The notes under the pieces: model-generated
Databases searched by the model: none
What the model saw: only the letters and a program-made list of their open reading frames with translations
Told to the model about the DNA's origin: nothing
Shown: positions 1 through 6,698 of the stretch, in pieces
Position numbering within the stretch: position 1 is the first letter of the stretch
Layout of the letters: the number at the start of each line of letters is the position of its first letter
Assembly (NCBI GenBank): GCA_021156245.1
Contig: JAJNBO010000021.1
Location: forward strand, 1 to 12,701
Origin: Ramlibacter sp.
GTDB lineage: Bacteria > Pseudomonadota > Gammaproteobacteria > Burkholderiales > Burkholderiaceae_C
Reading direction: 5' to 3'
DNA length: 12,701 nucleotides
Made by a program: the position numbers and the translations under genes

Positions 1-308
1 AGGTCGCGGATGATGGCGTCGACGTCCTTGCCGACGTAGCCCACCTCGGTGAACTTGGTTGCCTCCACCTTGATGAAGGGCGCATCGGCCAGCTTGGCGA
101 GGCGCCGCGCGATCTCGGTCTTGCCCACGCCCGTGGGGCCGATCATCAGGATGTTCTTGGGGGTGATCTCGTGGCGCAGCTTCTCGTCCACCTGCTGGCG
201 CCGCCAGCGGTTGCGCAGCGCGATCGCGACCGCGCGCTTGGCGTCCTTCTGGCCGACGATGTGGCGGTCGAGCTCGGAGACGATTTCCTGGGGGGTCATC
301 GCGCTCAT
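1..308 (-). CDS. hslU: HslU, ATPase subunit of HslVU protease (5' part only)
   Basis: HslU is the AAA+ unfoldase that feeds substrates to the HslV peptidase in the cytoplasm. Reading leftward from the ATG at 308, the protein begins [20 protein letters not shown], the usual HslU N-terminus. Residues 57-64 form the Walker A nucleotide-binding loop GPTGVGKT, followed by [11 protein letters not shown], the conserved pore-region motif of the family. Only about 102 codons are present because the window ends; the full protein in this family is around 440 residues. The ATG overlaps the hslV stop codon (ATGA), so the two are translationally coupled. A second in-frame ATG lies three codons in, but the first matches relatives better. 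Identification is firm from the motifs and the hslV neighbour. Confidence 0.97.
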   Translation of the reverse strand, partial: MSAMTPQEIVSELDRHIVGQKDAKRAVAIALRNRWRRQQVDEKLRHEITPKNILMIGPTGVGKTEIARRLAKLADAPFIKVEATKFTEVGYVGKDVDAIIRD

Positions 309-856
309 TCCAGCACCTCGAGCGTATGGTTCATGTTGGTGTAGATGCAGAGCTCGCCGGCGATCTCCAGCGACTTCTTGACGATGTCCTTCGCGCCGAG
401 CTCGGTGTTGTCCAACATGGCCTTCGCCGCTGCCTGCGCGTAGCCGCCGCCGGAGCCTATGGCGATGATGCCGTGTTCGGGCTCCAGCACGTCGCCGTTG
501 CCCGTGATGATGAGCGATGACTCGCGGTCGGCGACGGCGAGCATCGCCTCCAGCCGCCGCAGCACGCGGTCGGTGCGCCAGTCCTTGGTGAGTTCGATGG
601 CCGCGCGCACCAGGTGGCCCTGGTGCTTCTCGAGCTTGCCTTCGAAGCGTTCGAAGAGGGTGAAGGCGTCGGCGGTGGCGCCGGCGAAACCGGCCAGCAC
701 CTTGTCGTGGTAGAGCTTGCGGACCTTGCGGGCCGAACCCTTGACGACGATGTTGCCCAGGGTGACCTGGCCGTCGCCGCCGATCGCTACCTGCCAGCGG
801 CCGTCGCTGGCCTTGCGCCGGACGCTGACGATGGTCGTGCCGTGAAACTGTTCCAT
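305..856 (-). CDS. hslV: HslV, threonine peptidase subunit of HslVU protease
   Basis: HslV forms the double-hexamer proteolytic chamber that degrades proteins unfolded by HslU; it is a bacterial relative of proteasome beta subunits. The 183-residue protein starts [14 protein letters not shown]. By homology to E. coli HslV the mature N-terminus and nucleophile is Thr7, after removal of a six-residue propeptide. Asp28 (GGDGQ) and Lys44 (ARKVRK) match the other active-site residues. The stretches [28 protein letters not shown] and [13 protein letters not shown] are near-invariant in the family. Compared with E. coli there are about five extra residues after VSVRR, as I recall for other betaproteobacteria. 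It is the first gene of the hslVU pair and its stop overlaps the hslU start. The Shine-Dalgarno sequence is weak. Confidence 0.98.
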   Translation of the reverse strand: MEQFHGTTIVSVRRKASDGRWQVAIGGDGQVTLGNIVVKGSARKVRKLYHDKVLAGFAGATADAFTLFERFEGKLEKHQGHLVRAAIELTKDWRTDRVLRRLEAMLAVADRESSLIITGNGDVLEPEHGIIAIGSGGGYAQAAAKAMLDNTELGAKDIVKKSLEIAGELCIYTNMNHTLEVLE

Positions 857-865
857 AGCCGTTGC

Positions 866-894
866 AGCTTGGGGCTGCCCGGCCGGATTGCAAG
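866..894 (-). promoter_or_regulatory. Candidate sigma-32 (heat-shock) promoter of hslVU
   Basis: On the minus strand CTTGCAA (894 to 888) is followed, after 13 bp, by CCCCAAGCT (874 to 866). The sigma-32 consensus is CTTGAAA, a 12-15 bp spacer and CCCCATNT, and hslVU is a classic sigma-32 target in enterobacteria. The match and the location fit. The weak point is that the predicted transcript start falls only a few bases before the hslV ATG at 856, giving an almost leaderless message. No transcript data are available here. Confidence 0.38.
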
Positions 895-907
895 TGACGG
901 CGCAGCG

Positions 908-934
908 GTCATCCCCGCGCAGGCGGGGAGCCAG
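908..934. repeat. Short extragenic palindrome (dRS3/REP-like)
   Basis: The sequence GTCATCCCCGCGCAGGCGGGG, continuing GAGCCAG, contains a perfect 7-bp stem at 912-918 and 923-929 (TCCCCGC/GCGGGGA) around a GCAG loop. From memory, the core closely resembles the neisserial dRS3 repeat and similar GTCATTCCCGCG-type elements scattered through many proteobacterial genomes. It lies between the stop of the STAS gene and the hslV promoter. It could act as a weak terminator or mRNA-end stabiliser, but no T-run follows on either strand. Only one copy occurs in the window. Confidence 0.6.
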
Positions 935-940
935 ATGCGT

Positions 941-2839
941 CTAATCGTTGCGGACGGAAATCCGTGCGTGCTCGCTGATGCCGATGACGTTGAAGAAGGC
1001 GGCCACGAGCCGGTGCACGTCGACGAACTGCACCTGCCGGCCCTCGGCCTCGCGCGCGGTCACCCAGTTGAGCAGGGTGCCGGCGGCGGTGAAGTCGATG
1101 CGCATCAGGCGCGCGCACGAGACGATCATGATGTCGGCGTCCGCCAGCTTGGCGTCGAGCGTGTCGATGGCGTCCTTGCCGTCCCCCAGGATCTGGCCGG
1201 AAAGTTCCACGGTCGCGACGCTGGACAGCTGCGAATTCATCGACGGCATGCCGGAGTCGCCGTAGCCCGTGCCCGCGGCAAAGCTGGAGACGATGGAATC
1301 GCGGAAGGCTTCGCCGATGATGGTGTTGCGGGCGACGCTGCCGTCCGCCTGCAAGGTCTTGTAGTCGCAGCGCGCGCTGTCCCAGGACGGCGGCGACACC
1401 TCGTAGGTGACGCAGTAGTCCAGCGCCACCAGTTCGAATTCGTCCGGGCGGTGCATGACGCGCAGCACCTCCATGCGCAGCTTCCACCAGGCGGGGTTGG
1501 CCGAGCGGTCACCGGACGGCGTCGCGTCCTTCAGCACCTTCTCCAGCGACTCCGCGCCCATGAAGCGCAGCTGCACGTTCTGCGTCGCCCACTGCGTGAA
1601 GAGGCGCGTGAGCGGCTCCACCGCCGATTCCACGATCGAGTTCAGCTTGGTCCAGTTCAGCTTGTAGGGCTGGCTGGCCCTGTTCATCGCGGCGTTCAGC
1701 GCGGCCAGGGTCTGGGTGCCGAAGATCGCCGGGCAGTTCCAGTCCGCCACCGGCACGCCCGCGGGCGCGGCCGCGGTCGCCGCCGTGTTCATCTTGCCGA
1801 CGATTTCCGGCAGCGAGAACCACTGCGGCGCCGAGCGACCGAAGCGGCTGGCGAACTCGATCGCCGCGGTCTCGAAGCCGGGCTGGCGACCGATGGCGCG
1901 GTACAGGTCGAACAGCGTCAGCCAGGTCTCGTCATGGTTCACGCGCGAGCCTTGCGGGCCGAGCACTTCGAGCAGGCCCGCCTCGGCGCCGTCGTCGTCG
2001 CCGTTGGCAAATCGGATGGACGCTTCCTCAAGCTCCGGGTCGTGCGCGAACTCCTCGACCTGGATGGCGAACTGCTTGGACTGCGAGAAGGCGCTGGGCA
2101 GGCTCGGCGCGCCTGCGACCGCATCGCTGCGCGCGGCAACCTGCGGCGCGGCGGCGGCCACCTGGGGAGGTGCAGCCACGGGCCGCTGCGGCGTGAGCGG
2201 CGCGCCGGAGGTGGGCGCGGGCTCCTGCTGCTGCGGCACGAGGCCCGCATTGCGGGTGGATTCCTCGGGCAGCACCGACTCCATCAGCGAGGGCGACACG
2301 GTCGCCGGCGCCGTGACCGCGGGCGCCAGCTCCTGGGGCGCCGTGCGCGCATAGCTCGCCCCGGGCGAGCCGGCCGATGCAGCCATGCCCGCGCCGGCGC
2401 GCAACGCCTCGGGCGTCATGTGCGCCGACATGGGGTATTCGCTGTTCACCTGCGAAGACTGCGACTGCGGGCCATGCTTGGTCTTCCACCACTGCATGGA
2501 CATCTGCGCCTCGATCTCGTCGATCTTCTTCAGCGTGGTCGCGCGGTCGTCCGGCTTGGACGGCATGGAACTCTGGAAGAAGGAAGGACGCAGCCCCGGG
2601 TCCTGCCCGGAGAGCACCTCGCTGCGCCGCATCTTGCGCAGCATGTCGAACTCGCGCTTGCGCACGAAGTCGTTGCGCCGCTTGCGCTCGATCATCTCCT
2701 TGAGCATCTGCTTGGAGTACGAGCTTTCGCGGTCGGTGTCCGCCTCGACGCCCTCCCCCCAGTTGGTGGAGGGGCTCTTGACGAACCGCACCACCCGCGA
2801 CAGCAAGCCACCGGGTGCGGAGTCGTCCTTGGTTGCCAT
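941..2839 (-). CDS. Tandem-STAS-domain protein of unknown function with Pro/Ala linker
   Basis: A 632-residue soluble protein with no signal peptide or membrane segment. Layout: a short N-terminal segment; a highly charged helical stretch at about 40-72 (ERKRRNDFVRKREF); a low-complexity Ala/Pro/Gln linker at about 145-250; a helical stretch at 262-335 (EASIRFANGDDDGAEAGLLE) resembling FimV-like or TPR helices; a first STAS-like module at about 366-437 (LNWTKLNSIVESAVEPL); and a clearer C-terminal STAS domain at about 540-630 (VATVELSGQI, then ADIMIVSCARLMRIDFTAAG). STAS domains usually act as anti-sigma antagonists or MlaB-type accessory proteins. The usual phospho-acceptor Ser/Thr position is hard to assign here. 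The gene follows dksA by 27 bp, with a GAAGGAAG ribosome site, so it is probably co-transcribed with it. I do not recognise a named gene; the domain reading is by eye. Confidence 0.85.
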   Translation of the reverse strand: MATKDDSAPGGLLSRVVRFVKSPSTNWGEGVEADTDRESSYSKQMLKEMIERKRRNDFVRKREFDMLRKMRRSEVLSGQDPGLRPSFFQSSMPSKPDDRATTLKKIDEIEAQMSMQWWKTKHGPQSQSSQVNSEYPMSAHMTPEALRAGAGMAASAGSPGASYARTAPQELAPAVTAPATVSPSLMESVLPEESTRNAGLVPQQQEPAPTSGAPLTPQRPVAAPPQVAAAAPQVAARSDAVAGAPSLPSAFSQSKQFAIQVEEFAHDPELEEASIRFANGDDDGAEAGLLEVLGPQGSRVNHDETWLTLFDLYRAIGRQPGFETAAIEFASRFGRSAPQWFSLPEIVGKMNTAATAAAPAGVPVADWNCPAIFGTQTLAALNAAMNRASQPYKLNWTKLNSIVESAVEPLTRLFTQWATQNVQLRFMGAESLEKVLKDATPSGDRSANPAWWKLRMEVLRVMHRPDEFELVALDYCVTYEVSPPSWDSARCDYKTLQADGSVARNTIIGEAFRDSIVSSFAAGTGYGDSGMPSMNSQLSSVATVELSGQILGDGKDAIDTLDAKLADADIMIVSCARLMRIDFTAAGTLLNWVTAREAEGRQVQFVDVHRLVAAFFNVIGISEHARISVRND

Positions 2840-2866
2840 GGGTGGGTACTGCTTCCTTCGCGCGAC

Positions 2867-3907
2867 TCAGTCGCCGAACATCTTCTGCTTCAACTCGCGG
2901 CGCTGCTGCGCCTCGAGCGACAGGGTGGCGGTGGGGCGGGCGAGCAGGCGGCCGACGCCGATCGGCTCGCCGGTTTCGTCGCAGTAGCCGTAGTCGCCGG
3001 CGTCGATGCGGGCGATGGACTGCTCGATCTTCTTGAGCAGCTTGCGTTCGCGGTCGCGCGTGCGCAGTTCGAGGGCGTGCTCCTCCTCGATCGTCGCGCG
3101 GTCGGCGGGGTCGGGGACGATGACGGTGTCCTCGCGCAGGTGCTCGGTGGTCTCACCGGCGCTGTTCAGGATGTCCGTCTTCAGCTGCAGCAGCTTCAGG
3201 CGGAAGAACGCCATCTGCTTCTCGTTCATGTACTCCGAATCCGGCATGGCCAGCACTTCGGCGTCCGAGAGCTCTTCGGCGGACTTCGTCTTCCAGTTGT
3301 TCGCGAGCTTCGGGTCTTTCTTGACGGCGACGACGGGCGGGGGCGTCAGGACGGATTGGGTTGCCATGGGGGTGTACGTTGCCTTGGCGGACCCGAAGAC
3401 GGGGGCGGCCGCAGGTGCCGGGGCTGCCGAAGCGGGCGGCCGCGCAGGGGTCTGCGCGGGGGCGGGCTTGGCGGCGGCGGGCTGAGGCGCTGCGTTCTTC
3501 GGGGCCGTGGGTGGAGGGGATGCCTTGGGGGCGGCCGCCTTGGCGGGGGCCGGGCTGCCTTTGGCAGGGATTTTCTTGGCGGCGGCGACCACCGCCTTCG
3601 CGCCGGAGACGACGGCCTTGGCCACCGCGCCCAGTGCCTTGCCCGCGGCCTTGACCGGCGCCTTGGCGGCGGGCTTGGCTGCGGCCTTGACGGCCTTGGG
3701 GGCGGCTTTCGCCGGAGTCTTGGCTGCGACTTTCTTGACGGGGGCCTTCGCTACCGGCTTGGTGGCCTTGGCGGCTGGCTTCTTGACGGGTGTCTTCTTG
3801 GCGGCGGGCTTCGCAGCCTTCGCCGCCGGCTTGGAGGCCTTGGGTGCGGTCTTGGCTTTCGCCGCTGGTTTCTTGGTCTTGGCAGCGACCTTGGGCTGAG
3901 CCTTCAC
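2867..3907 (-). CDS. dksA: DksA, RNA polymerase-binding regulator with histone-H1-like N-terminal tail
   Basis: DksA binds the RNA polymerase secondary channel and, with ppGpp, adjusts rRNA and biosynthetic promoters. The conserved part starts near residue 200 and has the coiled coil (EYMNEKQMAFFRLKLL) and the tip motif DPADR, whose Asp266 and Asp269 match the essential tip aspartates of E. coli DksA. Next come EEEHALELRTRDRERKLLKK and the C-terminal finger. In the finger the four zinc cysteines are replaced by CxxT (C309, T312) and SxxA (S330, A333), so this is a zinc-independent type. Ahead of it lies a tail of about 170 residues rich in Lys, Ala and Pro with no Asp or Glu before residue 198. 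The GTG start at 3907 was chosen because GAGGAGA sits 6 nt upstream and the Lys-rich tail begins there. The frame stays open to an ATG at 4114, but that stretch lacks the tail's composition. A shorter form from Met181 is possible though poorly supported. Total 346 residues versus 151 in E. coli. Confidence 0.95.
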   Translation of the reverse strand: MKAQPKVAAKTKKPAAKAKTAPKASKPAAKAAKPAAKKTPVKKPAAKATKPVAKAPVKKVAAKTPAKAAPKAVKAAAKPAAKAPVKAAGKALGAVAKAVVSGAKAVVAAAKKIPAKGSPAPAKAAAPKASPPPTAPKNAAPQPAAAKPAPAQTPARPPASAAPAPAAAPVFGSAKATYTPMATQSVLTPPPVVAVKKDPKLANNWKTKSAEELSDAEVLAMPDSEYMNEKQMAFFRLKLLQLKTDILNSAGETTEHLREDTVIVPDPADRATIEEEHALELRTRDRERKLLKKIEQSIARIDAGDYGYCDETGEPIGVGRLLARPTATLSLEAQQRRELKQKMFGD

Positions 3908-4200
3908 TTCCCGTCTCCTCGCGTCGTCGGCGCCGGCGGCCAGCGGTGCAGAGCCCGCATTCCTGCCGTTTCTTGTAAGTGGTACGCCTTCATGACCGGG
4001 CTTTATACCCTGATTGTCCTGCCTTGCACGACCGTGGACCTCCTTTTCATGGGGGCGCGCGTCTCCCTCCCTGCAAAGGGAACGTTCCGTGAGTTGCGGA
4101 AGCGAGACAAACATGGAAGGAGTACGCGCCGGTGGCTGAAGGGCGCCAGCCTAACCCCGCCTCAGCGGGCCCTCGTCTCAGACCACGCCTACGGGGCACG
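3908..4200. other. Intergenic region upstream of dksA
   Basis: This 293-bp gap separates the CobW-family gene from dksA, both on the minus strand, and must carry dksA expression signals. On the minus strand a good -10-like TATAAA lies at 4007 to 4002, but no convincing -35 is found 16-18 bp upstream. Other visible elements: a full Shine-Dalgarno AAGGAGGT at 4045 to 4038; a 10-bp palindrome GGAACGTTCC at 4079-4088; a small hairpin TCCCT-GCAA-AGGGA at 4068-4081; and a 5-bp GC stem CCCGC/GCGGG at 4156-4169, which could weakly end the CobW-family transcript though no T-run follows. I see no tRNA or convincing protein gene here. Confidence 0.5.
3914..3920 (-). promoter_or_regulatory. Ribosome binding site that fixes the dksA GTG start
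   Basis: On the minus strand GAGGAGA lies 6 nt before GTG at 3907. It is the best-placed Shine-Dalgarno sequence near the start of the Lys/Ala/Pro tail and is the main reason for choosing this GTG rather than an upstream ATG or the internal Met181. Confidence 0.7.
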
Positions 4201-5247
4201 TCAGACAAGGCACTGCTCGAGCCCCTGCAGGAAGATGTCCCGCGGCAGGTCGATGCCGATGAACACCATCTTGCTGGTACGCGTCTCGCCCGCCGCCCAC
4301 GGGGGGCCCAGGTCGCTTCCCATCAGCTGGTGCACGCCCTGGAAGATCACCTTGCGCTCTGTGCCCTGCATGTTCAGGACGCCCTTGTAGCGCAGCATCC
4401 GGGGGCCATAGATGTTCACGATGGCGCCCAGGAAGTCTTCCAGCTTCATGGGGTCGAACGCGCGGTCGGAGCGGAACACGAAGCTCTTGACGTCGTCGTC
4501 GTGGGCGTGGTGGTGCGGGTGGTCGCAGTGCTCGCCATGCTCGTGGTCGTGAACATGGTCATGATCATGGTGGGCGTGGTCGTGCCCGTCCTCCTTCAGG
4601 AAGTCCGGGTCGATGTCCAGCTTGGCATTGAGGTTGAAGCCCCGCAGGTCGAAGACGTCCTTGATCGGCACTTCGCCGAAGTGCACCGCCTGCTGCGGCG
4701 CGCGCGGGTTCATGTGCTTCAAGCGGTGCATCAGCGCGTCCACCTCGTCCTTGCCCACGAGGTCGGTCTTGCTGATGAAGATCTGGTCGGCGAAGCCCAC
4801 CTGGCGGCGCGCCTCCTGGCGGTCGTCGAGCTGGTTGTCCGCGTGCTTGGCGTCCACCAGGGTGAGGATCGAGTCCAGCAGGTAGCTTTCGGCGATCTCG
4901 TCGTCCATGAAGAAGGTCTGGGCGACGGGGCCCGGATCGGCCAGGCCGGTGGTCTCGATCACCACCCGGTCGAAATCCAGCAGGCCCTTGCGCTTCTTGG
5001 CGGCGAGCAGCTGGAGTGCGGATCGGAGGTCTTCGCGGATGGTGCAGCAGATGCAGCCGTTGCTCATCTGCACGATCTGTTCCTGGGTGTCGCTGACCAG
5101 GATGTCGTTGTCGATGTTCTCCTCGCCGAACTCGTTCTCGATGACGGCGATCTTCTGCCCGTGTGCTTCGCTCAGCACGCGCTTGAGCAGGGTGGTCTTC
5201 CCGGACCCGAGGAAGCCGGTGAGGATGGTGGCGGGGATGAGGCTCAT
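4201..5247 (-). CDS. CobW/COG0523-family GTPase (YjiA-like), putative metal chaperone
   Basis: COG0523 proteins are cytoplasmic G3E-family GTPases that bind zinc, cobalt or nickel and are thought to deliver metal to client enzymes. The 348-residue protein has the Walker A loop GFLGSGKTTLL (11-21), the family metal-binding motif CICC (65-68) in NGCICCTIREDL, the Walker B/switch region ETTGLADPGP (98-107) and a guanine-specificity loop SKTD (159-162). Residues 221-252 contain 15 histidines and one cysteine, a likely extra metal-binding stretch. The C-terminal half (MLRYKGVLNM, VIFQGVHQLM, KMVFIGIDLP) matches E. coli YjiA more than true cobaltochelatase CobW. I chose the ATG at 5247 because MSLIPATILTGFLGSGKT matches the family N-terminus; the frame extends upstream into repeat DNA. 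No clear Zur box was seen. The metal and client are unknown. It lies upstream of dksA on the same strand, separated by 293 bp. Confidence 0.93.
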   Translation of the reverse strand: MSLIPATILTGFLGSGKTTLLKRVLSEAHGQKIAVIENEFGEENIDNDILVSDTQEQIVQMSNGCICCTIREDLRSALQLLAAKKRKGLLDFDRVVIETTGLADPGPVAQTFFMDDEIAESYLLDSILTLVDAKHADNQLDDRQEARRQVGFADQIFISKTDLVGKDEVDALMHRLKHMNPRAPQQAVHFGEVPIKDVFDLRGFNLNAKLDIDPDFLKEDGHDHAHHDHDHVHDHEHGEHCDHPHHHAHDDDVKSFVFRSDRAFDPMKLEDFLGAIVNIYGPRMLRYKGVLNMQGTERKVIFQGVHQLMGSDLGPPWAAGETRTSKMVFIGIDLPRDIFLQGLEQCLV

Positions 5248-5300
5248 GCCTTTGAGTTTAGCCCTCGTCCAAGGGTCGTGATGGCTGAGGTCAATTCCAA

Positions 5301-5436
5301 CAGCCGGACGCAAAGGGCGCAAAGAATACGCAAAGGACGCAAAAGGAAACCAAGACCTTTCTTGTTTCTTTTCTTCCCTCTCCCCTGTCTTCTTTTGCGT
5401 CCTTTGCGTGACCTTTGCGTCCTTTGCGTCCGGCTG
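5301..5436. repeat. Inverted array of ACGCAAAGG-type units (long extragenic palindrome)
   Basis: Two 46-nt arms, 5301-5346 and 5391-5436, are reverse complements at 41 of 46 positions; the differences fall at arm positions 17, 25-27 and 46. Each arm starts with CAGCCGGACGCAAAGG and carries about four degenerate tandem copies of a CGCAAAGG-type unit. The 44-nt centre is pyrimidine-rich and holds a small perfect hairpin CAAGA-CCTT-TCTTG at 5351-5364. The element fills most of the gap between the rlmI stop and the CobW-family start, and looks lower in GC than its surroundings. The folded RNA could end or protect the rlmI transcript. Similar CGCAAAGG/CCTTTGCG repeats are, from memory, scattered in diverse bacterial genomes. 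It carries no transposase. Confidence 0.85.
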
Positions 5437-5448
5437 TCCGCTGCTGAA

Positions 5449-6630
<1,182 letters not shown>

Positions 6631-6637
6631 CCCGCTA

Positions 6638-6666
6638 TTGTCGGCGCTCGGCCGTTCCGCAAGAAT
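6638..6666 (+). promoter_or_regulatory. Candidate sigma-70 promoter of the DISM/GGDEF gene
   Basis: TTGTCG (6638-6643) and AAGAAT (6661-6666) each match the sigma-70 hexamers at four of six positions and are separated by the optimal 17 bp. They lie in the 68-bp gap between the divergent rlmI and receptor genes, placing the transcript start near 6673. No convincing counterpart was seen for rlmI on the other strand. Confidence 0.3.
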
Positions 6667-6684
6667 GGCGGCAATTCAGCAGTC

Positions 6685-6690
6685 AAGGAG
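6685..6690 (+). promoter_or_regulatory. Ribosome binding site of the DISM/GGDEF gene
   Basis: AAGGAG lies 8 nt before the ATG at 6699. It is a strong Shine-Dalgarno sequence, unlike most genes in this window, and fixes the start in front of the signal peptide. Confidence 0.8.
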
Positions 6691-6698
6691 AAGCGGGT

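Noticed and set aside
3908..4114. N-terminal extension of DksA to the ATG at 4114 (69 more residues)
   Set aside because: This part lacks the Lys/Ala/Pro composition, covers the likely promoter region, and a well-placed GAGGAGA precedes the GTG at 3907.
614..4390. Open frame of over 1,250 codons on the plus strand, antisense to hslV, the STAS gene and dksA
   Set aside because: It mirrors three well-supported minus-strand genes. Its translation is Arg/Gly/Leu-rich low-complexity sequence with no domain motifs, as expected for an antisense frame in high-GC DNA.
4496..4590. GTGGTCGTG-type repeat tract as a DNA repeat element
   Set aside because: It is simply the coding sequence of the His/Asp-rich metal-binding stretch in the CobW-family protein.
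5301..5436. CRISPR array
   Set aside because: The units are short (about 9-11 nt), degenerate, inverted between arms and lack regular unique spacers; no cas genes are present.
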